This document shows, in pieces, positions 28,148 to 36,652 of a stretch of DNA of 64,000 bases. The stretch is from Corynebacterium casei LMG S-19264 (lineage in GTDB: Bacteria > Actinomycetota > Actinomycetes > Mycobacteriales > Mycobacteriaceae). The position numbers and the translations under genes were made by a program. The first letter of the stretch is position 1. Each line of letters opens with the position of its first letter. Where the stretch lies: positions 2,894,009-2,958,008 of the forward strand of contig NZ_CP004350.1 of assembly GCF_000550785.1 (NCBI RefSeq), given 5' to 3'. The notes under the pieces were generated by a model. That model searched no databases. It was not told the DNA's origin and saw nothing but the letters and a program-made list of their open reading frames with translations.

Positions 28148-29233
28148 ATGACTAATGCAAGCACCTCGAAGGCTTGGAGATCCGCGGCCGCCTCACGCAT
28201 TGCACTTGTCGCTGCTGCTTGTGCTGCGGCATTTATGGGCACGTATGACTATGTCAGCGGCAACGCTGCGCAGATCGCTGCCGACTCCGATGTCATCAAT
28301 ACCACTACTTCCGCGCCTTCTTCTGGTGATTCCGAAACGCCGTTTACGGAAGCCGTTGCCGGTGATTGCGTCACCTGGGATGTTGCTAGTGACGGCACCT
28401 TTGCTAACTTCAGCGTCACCGACTGCGCTGACCAGCACCGCTTCGAGGTTGCCACGGTGGAAAATCTAGCTATCTACCCCACCAGCGAGTTTGGCCCCGA
28501 GGCGGAGATTCCAAGCATGGAACGCCAGGCGCAGCTGCGCGAGGAGCTGTGCCAGGGTTCCACCTTTAATTACTTGGACGGCCAGTACGACCCGGCCGGC
28601 AAGTACTCTATCGCGCCGATTTTGCCGCCTGCCGATGCTTGGGCGAACGGCGACCGCACCATGTTGTGCGGCCTGCAGACTACCGATGAAGAGGGTATTC
28701 CACAGCAAACCGAGGGCCGTGTTTCCGAAGTTGACCAGGCAAATATCGCCTCTCCGGGCGAGTGCCGCGAAATCGGCGATGACCAGGTGCTGCGCACCGT
28801 CAACTGTGCTGACCCCCACCAGATGGAAACCATCTCCGTGGTGAACCTGGCTGAAGAGTTCTCCGATGGAACTCCATCGATTGATGATCAAAATGAGTTC
28901 CTGGCTTCGCGCTGCGCCGATGATGCAATTGCGTACATGGGCGAGGAAGAAAACCTCTATCAGTCCACGCTGCAGCCTTACTGGGGCACCATTCCTGAAA
29001 CATCCTGGAACGGTGGCACGCGTTCAGTGAACTGCTCGCTGATTCACCCTTCTGAAGAAGATTCTTCCTTCTCCGTCATTACCGGCACCGCCAAAGACGG
29101 CCGCGAGGGCCTGACCATTGACGGCGCTGCCCCAACCGAGCAGCCAGAGCGCAACCCACTTCGCGGTTCCGAGAACAACGACTCTGGCGACGCAGCCACT
29201 GCCGAAGAACCAGCCTCCGAGCCCGCCCTCTAG
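28148..29233 (+). CDS. Septum formation family protein (secreted/anchored)
   Basis: A 361-residue exported protein resembling the actinobacterial 'Septum_form' family, whose role is not well defined. An N-terminal hydrophobic segment (about 12-32) acts as signal or anchor. Two tandem ~130-residue units follow, each with spaced cysteines and a CxxxH-type start (GDCVTWDVASDG...CADQHRFEV; GECREIGDDQV...NCADPHQMET). The C-terminal ~45 residues are low-complexity, rich in Glu, Pro and Ala. AAGG lies 6 nt before the ATG. It follows the GntR gene by 35 bp and precedes a small zincin gene by 25 bp, so all three may be cotranscribed. Confidence 0.82.
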   Translation: MTNASTSKAWRSAAASRIALVAAACAAAFMGTYDYVSGNAAQIAADSDVINTTTSAPSSGDSETPFTEAVAGDCVTWDVASDGTFANFSVTDCADQHRFEVATVENLAIYPTSEFGPEAEIPSMERQAQLREELCQGSTFNYLDGQYDPAGKYSIAPILPPADAWANGDRTMLCGLQTTDEEGIPQQTEGRVSEVDQANIASPGECREIGDDQVLRTVNCADPHQMETISVVNLAEEFSDGTPSIDDQNEFLASRCADDAIAYMGEEENLYQSTLQPYWGTIPETSWNGGTRSVNCSLIHPSEEDSSFSVITGTAKDGREGLTIDGAAPTEQPERNPLRGSENNDSGDAATAEEPASEPAL

Positions 29234-29258
29234 GGCAAAAAGTCATTGGCGAAATCTC

Positions 29259-29606
29259 ATGGTCCACGTTTCTGAAGAACGCTTCGATGAGATGGTCAAT
29301 GACGCCTTGGACAAAATCCCGGACCAGTTTGTGGCAAATATGCGCAACCTGGTGATTTTGGTGCGCGATTTCAATGAAGACAGCCCCGGAATCTTAGGTC
29401 TCTACGAGGGCGTCTCGCTCACCGAACGCACCCACCACCACACGGGCTTTTTACCCGACGCCATCTTCATCTACCGCGGCGCCCTACAAAACATGTGCTC
29501 CACCGAAGAACAGCTTGCCCACGAAGTAGAAGTCACCGTCTTCCACGAACTCGGCCACTACTTCGGCATCGAAGAAGAAGATCTCCACCGCCTCGGATGG
29601 GGCTAA
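29259..29606 (+). CDS. Metallopeptidase family protein (small zincin)
   Basis: A 115-residue protein of the minimal zincin-like family common in actinobacteria. The zinc motif is HELGH (His96-His100) in VFHELGHYFGIEEEDL. Start motif VSEERFDEMVNDALDKIP is typical for the family. It is probably cytoplasmic (no signal). The frame is open upstream, but homologues begin near the ATG at 29259. Substrate unknown. It is directly downstream of the septum-formation gene. Confidence 0.88.
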   Translation: MVHVSEERFDEMVNDALDKIPDQFVANMRNLVILVRDFNEDSPGILGLYEGVSLTERTHHHTGFLPDAIFIYRGALQNMCSTEEQLAHEVEVTVFHELGHYFGIEEEDLHRLGWG

Positions 29607-29651
29607 GAACGGCAAAACTCCCCGACACTTCGAAGATCTAAAGTAATGGAC

Positions 29652-29703
29652 TTCACAAATCATAGTGACTAGCGCTACACTGTTTCCATATATTGTTCAA
29701 CAA
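29652..29703 (+). promoter_or_regulatory. pxp promoter with GntR/FCD-type operator
   Basis: TTCACA (29652-29657) and TACACT (29676-29681) are 18 bp apart and form a plausible promoter. Just downstream lies the palindrome TTGTTCAACAA (29693-29703), which fits the FadR-subfamily consensus TNGTNNNACNA. A matching site is at 36487-36497. A repressor there would block initiation or early elongation. Confidence 0.65.
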
Positions 29704-29721
29704 CATTAGGGATGGTGCTGT

Positions 29722-30483
29722 ATGGCTTCGGTGTACATTGATCTGAACGCTGACTTAGGCGAAACCACCGCGGGCAACCCTGTTGCCGATGATAAAGCGA
29801 TGTTGGAGATGGTCTCCTCCGCCAACGTGGCCACTGGCTTTCACGCGGGTGACCCGCACTCAATCGCGGGCACACTCAAGGCTGCGGCTGCTGCTGGTGT
29901 GACCGTGGGCGCGCACCCTGGATACAACGATCCAGCAGCTTTCGGTCGTCGCTTCATTGATTATGATCCGGCAGAGCTTGCCGATGAAGTCACCTACCAA
30001 ATCGGTGCCCTAGACGCCCTCGCGCGTGCAAATGGCACCAAGATTTCCTACGTCAAACCGCACGGCGCGATGTACAACACCATCGTGCACCACACCGCGC
30101 AGGCCGAGGCGGTCATCGCTGGCATCAAAGCCTTCGGGGACTTGCCAGTGATGCTGCTGCCAGGTGGCGTGGCTGTCGATGTCGCAGAAAAAGCTGGTCT
30201 GACAGTCATCCGCGAAGCTTTCGCGGACCGCAATTACAACCCGGACGGCACGTTGGTGAGCCGCCGTGAAGCGCATGCAGTTTTGCACGATCCGGCAGAT
30301 GTTGTCGCGCGTGTTTTGGAGGTCGCCGAGTCCGGCTCAGTCACCGCTGCTGACGGCAGCGTCCTGAAAGTCGATGCCCAATCGGTGTGCACGCACGGTG
30401 ACTCCCCAGGGTCCGTCAACCTGCTGCGCGAGGTTGTCGCTGAGCTGGGCCGTCGCAACATCGAGATCCGGAGCTTCGCCTAA
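29722..30483 (+). CDS. pxpA: 5-oxoprolinase subunit A (LamB/YcsF family)
   Basis: Subunit of the ATP-dependent prokaryotic 5-oxoprolinase, which opens 5-oxo-L-proline to glutamate. The 253-residue protein starts with YIDLNADLGETT and has SSANVATGFHAGDP, GVTVGAHPGYND and the late VCTHGDSPG motif, all typical of LamB/YcsF proteins. It is first in the operon: pxpA, pxpBC fusion and a biotin carboxylase overlap by 1 and 11 bp. GGGATGG about 9 nt before the ATG is a weak ribosome site. Expression should be set by the upstream palindromic operator. Confidence 0.93.
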   Translation: MASVYIDLNADLGETTAGNPVADDKAMLEMVSSANVATGFHAGDPHSIAGTLKAAAAAGVTVGAHPGYNDPAAFGRRFIDYDPAELADEVTYQIGALDALARANGTKISYVKPHGAMYNTIVHHTAQAEAVIAGIKAFGDLPVMLLPGGVAVDVAEKAGLTVIREAFADRNYNPDGTLVSRREAHAVLHDPADVVARVLEVAESGSVTAADGSVLKVDAQSVCTHGDSPGSVNLLREVVAELGRRNIEIRSFA

Positions 30484-32036
30484 TGCAGATCCATCCCGTT
30501 GGAACCCGCGCGCTGCTCATCGATCTTGATGGGCTCACCCAGGTCATGGACTACCACGCCGCCCTGACCGCGCAGCCGTTGAAGAACCAGGTGGACTGCA
30601 TCGCTGCAGCCACCACGGTGCTGCTCACCTTCGAAACCCCAGATTCCGCACGTCATGCTGCGCAGTTCCTACAAGACTTCACCCCGGGTGCGGCCAAGGC
30701 CACGGAAGCACGCACCGTAGAAATCGACGTGCTCTATGACGGCGAAGACATCGATGAAGTCGCTGAACACCTAGGAATCTCCCGCGAAGCCCTCATCGAG
30801 TGGCATACCTCCACGGAGTGGACCGCCGCATTCGGCGGTTTCGCCCCTGGCTTTAGCTACTGCGCACCAGCAGATCCTGCCGATGCGCGCTCAATCCCCC
30901 GGCGCGCCAACCCGCGCACCGCAGTCCCAGCAGGAGCCGTGGCCATCGCGGGTGACTTCTCCGCGGTCTACCCACGGCAGTCACCTGGTGGCTGGCAGCT
31001 TCTGGGCACCACCAACACCCCGATGTGGGATTCGGCAGCCGAGCCACCCGCGCTAGTTCAACCAGGTGACCGCGTGCGCTATCGCGCAGTCAATGAGCTG
31101 CCGGAAATCTATGACGCTGATTCCACCGCCAAGCGCTCCCCGGCGCGCCTGCCGCGCATGGAAGTTCTCGACGCAGGCTTGCTCACCTTGTTCCAGGACC
31201 TAGGCCGCCCAGGTTTCGGCGACTTGGGTGTGACACCGTCGGGTGCGGCCGATAGGGCATCGGCAGCGACCGCCAACATCGCGGTGGGCAATCCGCGCCA
31301 GGCAACCGTGTTGGAAAACATCGGTGGCATGGAGTTGCGCGCACTTAGTGACACGGTTGTGTGCGTCACCGGTGCCGCTGCCCGGGTAAGCCTTGACACC
31401 ATGCCTGTACAACTAGCGCGCCCAGTGCTGGTAACCGCTGGCCAAACCGTGCGCATCGAGGCTGCCGAATACGGCATGCGCAACTACGTTGCTATCCGCG
31501 GCGGACTCATCGCGGATTCTGAGCTCGGCTCTTCTTCCACGGATGTGCTTTCCGGTCTGGGTCCTGCACCGGTTGCCGTCGGCGACATCCTCGGCGTGCT
31601 ACCGCGCTCCTCCGGAATGACCGACGGCCAACTGAGCAACCCGCTGCGCGTCAGCCAGACCGAAGATGGCCGTACCGTTGCCACTCTGCGCTGCGTGCTT
31701 GGCCCGCGCGATGACTGGTTTGGCGAAAGTGTGCACAGCTTCCTGGACACTGAGTGGACGGTGAGCGCACATTCCAACCGCGTCGGACTGCGCCTTGAAT
31801 CCGACACCACCGTGGAACGCGTCGTCGACGGCGAATTGCCATCAGAGGGCATGGTTGCCGGTTCCGTTCAGATTCCGCCCAATGGCAAACCCGTGCTCTT
31901 TCTGCGCGACCACGCCGTCACCGGCGGCTACCCAGTGGTGGCCACCGTATTAGAAGAAGATATTGATATCGCAGCCCAGCTCCCACCAGGAGCTACCGTG
32001 TGCTTTGAAGTTAAGGGAAACACTCATGACCATTAA
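30483..32036 (+). CDS. pxpBC: Fused 5-oxoprolinase subunits B and C (KipI-KipA fusion)
   Basis: One 517-residue chain carries both subunits. The N-terminal ~210 residues match PxpB/KipI (FGGFAPGFSYC, RRANPRTAVPAGAVAIAG, YPRQSPGGWQLLG). Residues ~220-517 match PxpC/KipA (DAGLLTLFQDLGRPGF, GVTPSGAADRAS, LENIGGMELRA, ending with GGYPVVATVLEEDID). Fusion order KipI-KipA equals the carboxyltransferase part of urea carboxylase. The start ATG overlaps the pxpA stop by 1 bp (TAATG). In Bacillus the two parts are separate genes kipI and kipA next to ycsF. Function as 5-oxoprolinase is the best match; see the finding on a possible biotin-dependent carboxylase. Confidence 0.92.
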   Translation: MQIHPVGTRALLIDLDGLTQVMDYHAALTAQPLKNQVDCIAAATTVLLTFETPDSARHAAQFLQDFTPGAAKATEARTVEIDVLYDGEDIDEVAEHLGISREALIEWHTSTEWTAAFGGFAPGFSYCAPADPADARSIPRRANPRTAVPAGAVAIAGDFSAVYPRQSPGGWQLLGTTNTPMWDSAAEPPALVQPGDRVRYRAVNELPEIYDADSTAKRSPARLPRMEVLDAGLLTLFQDLGRPGFGDLGVTPSGAADRASAATANIAVGNPRQATVLENIGGMELRALSDTVVCVTGAAARVSLDTMPVQLARPVLVTAGQTVRIEAAEYGMRNYVAIRGGLIADSELGSSSTDVLSGLGPAPVAVGDILGVLPRSSGMTDGQLSNPLRVSQTEDGRTVATLRCVLGPRDDWFGESVHSFLDTEWTVSAHSNRVGLRLESDTTVERVVDGELPSEGMVAGSVQIPPNGKPVLFLRDHAVTGGYPVVATVLEEDIDIAAQLPPGATVCFEVKGNTHDH

Positions 32037-33765
32037 GACCATCCTCATTGCTAACCGCGGTGAAATCGCCGTCCGTATTGCCCGCGTAGCGCGTGATCTT
32101 GGCATCAAGTCCGTTGCTATTTACTCCGAAGCAGACGCTGGCGCGCTGCACACCCAGGTCGCCGATGAAGCGTATGCGCTCACCGGCAACTCGGCCTCCG
32201 ATACTTACATGAACGTTCCTGCGCTGCTGGACATCGCGGCGCGCGCCGGCGCGGATGCCGTGCACCCTGGTTACGGCTTCCTTTCTGAAAACGCCGATTT
32301 CGCCCGCGCGGTCAGTGACGCCGGCATGATCTGGGTTGGTCCGCAGCCTGAGGCAATTGAGCTGCTCGGCGATAAGATTGCTGCGCGCCGCGTGGCCGAA
32401 GAAGTCGGCGCGCCACTGGCACCGGGCACCTCTGACCCCATCGATGATTGGCAAGAAGCCCGCGAGTTCGCCGAAGAACACGGTCTGCCTATCGCGATTA
32501 AGGCTGCTTATGGCGGCGGCGGCCGCGGCCTCAAAGTGGTTGATAACCTCGACGACATTGAAGAGGCCTTCAACTCCGCTGGCCGTGAAGCCATGGAAGC
32601 TTTTGGCCGCGCCGAATGCTACGTGGAAAAGTTCCTGACCCATCCACGCCATGTTGAGGCGCAAGTGCTTGCCGATACCCACGGCAACGTCGCAGTCCTC
32701 GGCACCCGCGACTGCTCCACCCAGCGCCGCTTCCAAAAACTTATCGAGGAAGCGCCCGCACCAGACCTGACTGAAAAGCAGCGCAACGGCATCATCGAAG
32801 GTGCTCGCGCTATTTGCTCCAAGGTCAACTACACCGGCGCCGGCACCGTCGAGTTTATCGTGTCCGAAGACGGCACCATTTCCTTCCTGGAAGTCAACAC
32901 CCGCGTGCAGGTTGAGCACCCTGTGACCGAAGCTGTCACTGGCGTGGACATCATCGCGGAACAGATTCGTATCGCTGCAGGCGAGCCCATGTCCTTTAGC
33001 GAAGACCCAACCTCCAACGGTCACGCCTTCGAGTTCCGTATCAACGCCGAAGACATCCTCAATGGTTTTGCGCCGTGCCCAGGAACCATCGTCAGCTTCG
33101 AGCCACCAACCGGCCCGGGCATTCGCGTGGATACTGCGGTGCATTCTGGTTCGATCATCCCGCCATACTATGACTCGCTTATCGCCAAACTCATTGTGTG
33201 GGGCCCAACCCGCGACGTAGCCCTGTCGCGTGCGAAGTATGCCTTGCGCGAATTCAACATCGCCGGCGTGCGCACCGTGCTGCCATTCCACCGCGACATG
33301 ATGGAAGAAACCGCCCTGACCGGTGAAAAACTCGGCGTATTCACCGACTGGGTGGACCACAACTACCGCCCATCTGCTTCCAATCAGGTGGACAAGGTTG
33401 AGGCAATCTACGCCCAGCGCCACAACGTTGCTGTAGAAATCGGCGGCAAGCTCATCAACGTTGGCGTGCCGGTGGAATTCTTCAACTCCACTGCGTCCTC
33501 CGGTTCCGCGGCACCAACGTCCGCCGCGAAGGATTCCGATGCAGCAAGCTCCGATGACGGCGCTGTCACCTCACCTTTCGAGGCCAACCTCGTAGCCTGG
33601 AAAGTCTCCGACGGCGAATCCGTTGCTGAAGGCGAGGCGATTGCAACCGTAGAAGCAATGAAGATGGAATCCGCCGTCAAGGCACCTCGCACCGGCACCA
33701 TCACGTTGCTGGCCAAAGAAGGCGACCGCCTTGAAACCTCCACGGTGATTGCAACCATCGAGTAG
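32026..33765 (+). CDS. Biotin carboxylase with C-terminal biotin carboxyl carrier domain
   Basis: ATP-dependent carboxylation of biotin, with its own biotin carrier. The 579 residues start with TILIANRGEIAVRIARV. The ATP-grasp domain has KAAYGGGGRGLKVV and the EVNTRVQVEHPVTE motif. After an Ala/Ser-rich linker (about 490-520) comes a biotinyl domain with Lys546 in VEAMKMES. No carboxyltransferase domain is present. The ATG at 32026 has AAGGGA 8 nt before it and overlaps the pxpBC end by 11 bp; earlier in-frame codons to 31963 lie deep in pxpBC. The location suggests it serves the PxpB-PxpC protein rather than the main acyl-CoA carboxylases of the cell. Confidence 0.93.
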   Translation: MTIKTILIANRGEIAVRIARVARDLGIKSVAIYSEADAGALHTQVADEAYALTGNSASDTYMNVPALLDIAARAGADAVHPGYGFLSENADFARAVSDAGMIWVGPQPEAIELLGDKIAARRVAEEVGAPLAPGTSDPIDDWQEAREFAEEHGLPIAIKAAYGGGGRGLKVVDNLDDIEEAFNSAGREAMEAFGRAECYVEKFLTHPRHVEAQVLADTHGNVAVLGTRDCSTQRRFQKLIEEAPAPDLTEKQRNGIIEGARAICSKVNYTGAGTVEFIVSEDGTISFLEVNTRVQVEHPVTEAVTGVDIIAEQIRIAAGEPMSFSEDPTSNGHAFEFRINAEDILNGFAPCPGTIVSFEPPTGPGIRVDTAVHSGSIIPPYYDSLIAKLIVWGPTRDVALSRAKYALREFNIAGVRTVLPFHRDMMEETALTGEKLGVFTDWVDHNYRPSASNQVDKVEAIYAQRHNVAVEIGGKLINVGVPVEFFNSTASSGSAAPTSAAKDSDAASSDDGAVTSPFEANLVAWKVSDGESVAEGEAIATVEAMKMESAVKAPRTGTITLLAKEGDRLETSTVIATIE

Positions 33766-33791
33766 TGCCGAAACACTGAAGGAAGCTGCGT

Positions 33792-33797
33792 TAGAAT
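33792..33797 (+). promoter_or_regulatory. -10 hexamer of the GntR/FCD gene, predicted leaderless
   Basis: TAGAAT ends 7 nt before the ATG at 33805. No clear -35 and no ribosome site. Confidence 0.5.
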
Positions 33798-33804
33798 CGC
33801 ACCT

Positions 33805-34419
33805 ATGCTTTCTCAGTCCGTGGCATCCGCTATCAGGGATGCAATCTCCGCTGGTGAGTTCCAGCCCGGTCAGCAACTTAGTGAAGTCAAGGCCGCGGAA
33901 CGCTTTGAATGCTCCCGCAATACCCTGCGGGAAGCATTTACTGAACTAACGTCTGAGCGCCTGGTGGAGCGCATCCCCAACCGCGGGGTTTTCATCGCCA
34001 CCCCGGACACGGACTATGTCAAAGACCTGTACCTCGCGCGCATGGCGCTCGAGCACGCCGGTGTGCTGTGGGGTGATTTCCCCGCCGCCGACCGTCTCAT
34101 TGAGCTGGCCGCTTCCGCGCGTCGATTTTCCGAAAGCCGCGATGACCAAGCTGTATCCAGCATCAATCAGCGCTTCCACCGCGCGCTGGTGGCGTCGCTG
34201 GGCTCAGAGACTCTCGATGAACAGATGTCCAGCCTTCTCGCGCGCATGCGCCTGACCTTCTTGCTTGCGCTGCCGCATCTTCCGAATATTCATAACGAGC
34301 ACATTGAGAACAACGTTCGCCTGGCCACGCTCATTGCTGCCGGACGACGCGAAGAGGCTGCCACGGTTTCCCGTGACAGCCTCCTCAAGGCGTATAACTC
34401 AATTCGCTTCGTGCTCTAA
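33805..34419 (+). CDS. GntR family regulator, FadR/FCD subfamily
   Basis: A 204-residue transcription factor. The N-terminal winged helix (about 1-66) has QLSEVKAAERFECSRNTLREAFTEL and LVERIPNRGVFIA. The helical FCD domain follows, with candidate metal-binding histidines in NQRFHRALV and NIHNEHIENNVRLATLI. It lies inside the oxoproline-type cluster, so it is the likely local repressor. The palindrome TTGTTSAACAA in both outer promoters fits the binding consensus of this subfamily. The effector is probably the cluster's substrate (5-oxoproline or a relative); that is inference. Its stop is 2 bp from the stop of the convergent DUF1445 gene. Confidence 0.9.
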   Translation: MLSQSVASAIRDAISAGEFQPGQQLSEVKAAERFECSRNTLREAFTELTSERLVERIPNRGVFIATPDTDYVKDLYLARMALEHAGVLWGDFPAADRLIELAASARRFSESRDDQAVSSINQRFHRALVASLGSETLDEQMSSLLARMRLTFLLALPHLPNIHNEHIENNVRLATLIAAGRREEAATVSRDSLLKAYNSIRFVL

Positions 34420-34421
34420 AA

Positions 34422-35204
34422 CTAAGGCACTTGGTATTCCAAGTCCCGGGCGTCAGTTACCAGCATCTTTCCTGGCTCATGCGTGATAGCCAGGTGCGGG
34501 CGTGAATTCATCACCACTGCCTGTGGGGTAACTCCACACGCCCAGAACACTGGGATGTGGCCTTCGGGAATCTCTACCGGCTCACCGAAGTCAGGCTGTG
34601 AAAGATCTGTAATTCCAATGGCTTCCGGGTTACCAATGTGCACCGGCGCGCCGTGCACTGACGGGTAGCGGGAGGTAATCCGCACCGCATCCGCCACGCG
34701 GTCAGCGGGGATAGGACGCATGGAGACTACCTGCGGCCCGGAGAACACACCGGCCGGGGTGGTTGGCGTGCTCGTGCGATACATCGCCACGTTGCGGTCT
34801 TGCTCAATGTGCTCGAGCTTGATGCCGTTTTCAACCAGCGCGGTCTCAAAAGTAAACGAGCAACCAATCAAGAACGCGACCATGTCCTCGCCCCAGTACG
34901 GCGTGGCATCCGTGACTGAGTCCACCAGCTCGCCGTCTTTGAAGATGCGGTAGGCCGGGATATCCGTGCGAATGTCACTGTCGGGCAATAGTGCGGATTC
35001 ATACTCACCAGCTTCCAGCACGCCGACGATGGGACAGGACTTGGGGTTGCGCTGCGCGAAGAGCAGAAAATCAAACGCATACTCTTTCGGCACCGCCAGC
35101 AGGTTGGCTTGCATATAGCCTGCGGCGTAGCCCGAGGTCGTGGTCAAGTTCTCAGCCCGGGCGAGTTTGCGCACGTCAGCTGCAGTCATTTCAAAAGGTT
35201 TCAT
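34422..35204 (-). CDS. DUF1445 family putative hydro-lyase (YcsI type)
   Basis: A 260-residue cytoplasmic protein of the DUF1445/YcsI family. Visible family features are [42 protein letters not shown] and [11 protein letters not shown], with a conserved Cys in the third and fourth. The same domain is found with a D-glutamate cyclase module in animals, which links it to oxoproline/glutamate chemistry; the exact reaction is not established. The ATG at 35204 is 2 nt after the transporter stop; a GTG at 35216 would overlap it. Transporter and DUF1445 form a two-gene operon, converging on the regulator gene. Confidence 0.88.
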   Translation of the reverse strand: MKPFEMTAADVRKLARAENLTTTSGYAAGYMQANLLAVPKEYAFDFLLFAQRNPKSCPIVGVLEAGEYESALLPDSDIRTDIPAYRIFKDGELVDSVTDATPYWGEDMVAFLIGCSFTFETALVENGIKLEHIEQDRNVAMYRTSTPTTPAGVFSGPQVVSMRPIPADRVADAVRITSRYPSVHGAPVHIGNPEAIGITDLSQPDFGEPVEIPEGHIPVFWACGVTPQAVVMNSRPHLAITHEPGKMLVTDARDLEYQVP

Positions 35205-35206
35205 GT

Positions 35207-36424
35207 CTATGCCCACATGTTCACGATACCGGAGAAGGCCTTAACGCCAATGTAAATCTCCAGGATAAGAGCCAGGGCACCAGCAACCAGCAGCCACTTC
35301 GGGTGCTTAACACCTTGGAGCAGGTCAGGGCGACGGAAGGCCACCCACATCACCATGGCGAATGCGATTGGCAAGATGATGCCGTTGAATGCACCTGCGA
35401 AGATGAGCAGCTTCTGTGGCGCGGAGTTCAAGATGAAGAACAAGATAGTACAGCCAATGACGAAGCCGACGGTGAGGAAGTTGCGGGTACGCGGGGCAAC
35501 CTTCTGCGTGGTCACAAAGGTGATGGAGGTGTAAGAAGCACCGATGACAGAAGACAGACCAGCGGCGAAGAGAACTACGCCGAATGCGCGGAGCCCGAAC
35601 TCGCCAGCAGCGTGGAAGAATGCATCCGCCGCGGTGTTGTCTTCAGACAGTGCCACGCCAGTGGAAACAACACCCAGTACCGCCAGGAACAGCAGCACGC
35701 GCATGATGCCGGTGATGATAATGCCCATGACAGAGGTCGTGGTGATGTCCTTGACGTGCTCTGGGCCGGACAGGCCAGAGTCAATCAGGCGGTGGGCGCC
35801 AGCGAAGGTGATGTAGCCGCCGACGGTGCCACCGATCAAGGTGGTGATGACAAAGAAGTCAATCTCTTCCGGCATCACGGTGTTCTTCAATGCTTCGCCC
35901 ACTGGTGGCTGGGACACAATTGCCACGTAGAGCATCAGCAGAATCATGATGGCGCCAAGCACCGCGACGATACGGTCCAGTGCGATACCGGCCTTCTTGG
36001 ACAAGAAGATAAAGATTGCGATGGCAGCGGAGATAACACCGCCGATACGTGCATCGATACCAAGCATCGCGTTCAGGCCGAGACCCGAACCCGCGATATT
36101 GCCGATGTTAAAGACCACTCCGCCAATGAAAACCAGAATGGCGAGGAACCATCCCAAGCCCGGCAGAACGGTGTTACCAAGCTCGTTGGCGCGCATGCCG
36201 GAGACACACAGAACGCGCCAGACGTTGAGCTGGATTGCGATATCCACGATGATGCTCAGCAAAATCGCGAATGCGAGAGCCGCGCCCATCTGGACGGTAA
36301 AGACTGAAGTCTGGGTCAAAAAGCCCGGACCAATAGCGGAGGTAGCCATGAGGAACATGGCACCTGCCATTGCACCTAATCCTCGTGGAGGATTCTTGGC
36401 TGGGGTTACTGTTTCAGCACTCAC
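35207..36424 (-). CDS. NRAMP-fold transporter without canonical metal motifs (YcsG type)
   Basis: A 405-residue membrane protein with about 11 hydrophobic helices, related to NRAMP transporters. TM1 reads [18 protein letters not shown]: the DPGN metal-binding motif is absent. TM6 reads [16 protein letters not shown]: the usual Met-Pro-His is also absent. It therefore should not be called a manganese/iron transporter. Position beside DUF1445 and the pxp genes, as ycsG is beside ycsF/ycsI in Bacillus, suggests import of 5-oxoproline or a similar organic acid, perhaps with proton or sodium. The start is GTG at 36424 with a weak ribosome site. The promoter carries the cluster operator. Confidence 0.87.
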   Translation of the reverse strand: MSAETVTPAKNPPRGLGAMAGAMFLMATSAIGPGFLTQTSVFTVQMGAALAFAILLSIIVDIAIQLNVWRVLCVSGMRANELGNTVLPGLGWFLAILVFIGGVVFNIGNIAGSGLGLNAMLGIDARIGGVISAAIAIFIFLSKKAGIALDRIVAVLGAIMILLMLYVAIVSQPPVGEALKNTVMPEEIDFFVITTLIGGTVGGYITFAGAHRLIDSGLSGPEHVKDITTTSVMGIIITGIMRVLLFLAVLGVVSTGVALSEDNTAADAFFHAAGEFGLRAFGVVLFAAGLSSVIGASYTSITFVTTQKVAPRTRNFLTVGFVIGCTILFFILNSAPQKLLIFAGAFNGIILPIAFAMVMWVAFRRPDLLQGVKHPKWLLVAGALALILEIYIGVKAFSGIVNMWA

Positions 36425-36475
36425 GGAAACTCGCTTTCGTGATGGGGGGTCGCACTCGGAAATGTGATGCGCATC

Positions 36476-36504
36476 ATCATAGGTGTTTGTTGAACAATAA
36501 AGAA
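36476..36504 (-). promoter_or_regulatory. Transporter promoter with GntR/FCD-type operator
   Basis: On the minus strand TTCTTT (36504-36499) and TATGAT (36481-36476) are 17 bp apart. The palindrome TTGTTGAACAA (36487-36497) fills the spacer. It matches the site at 29693-29703 except for the central base and its orientation. Confidence 0.65.
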
Positions 36505-36551
36505 GAGAACGCCGAGAATTCCAGCAAAACCACTGGCCAGAAAATCGATAA

Positions 36552-36572
36552 GGGGGTAAATACCCTACCCCC
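36552..36572. repeat. Short GC hairpin upstream of the transporter
   Basis: GGGGGTA (36552-36558) and TACCCCC (36566-36572) form a 7-bp stem with a 7-nt loop, between the gpm terminator and the transporter operator. Role unknown. Confidence 0.35.
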
Positions 36573-36584
36573 GGGCATGAAAAG

Positions 36585-36606
36585 CCCCACCGTAGAAACG
36601 ATGGGG
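36585..36606 (-). terminator. Rho-independent terminator of the pheA-phosphatase operon
   Basis: CCCCACCGT (36585-36593) pairs with ACGATGGGG (36598-36606), one mismatch, 4-nt loop. On the minus strand CTTTTC follows directly. A second stem with arms TGGACTAGTT (36621-36630) and AACTAGTCCA (36651-36660) spans the upstream stop codon. Confidence 0.8.
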
Positions 36607-36652
36607 TAACGCTTACCTCGTGGACTAGTTCCCGAGGCGATAGCCGAGGAAA

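Noticed and set aside
32011-33423. 470-codon minus-strand open frame opposite the biotin carboxylase
   Set aside because: High G+C codon use leaves the opposite frame open; the biotin carboxylase motifs decide the strand.
34991-36307. 438-codon plus-strand open frame opposite the DUF1445 and transporter genes
   Set aside because: Spans two genes, is rich in His/Gln/Asp in a way typical of antisense frames, and has no family features.
35207-36424. Manganese/iron transporter (MntH) call
   Set aside because: DPGN and Met-Pro-His motifs are absent and the gene context is oxoproline metabolism.
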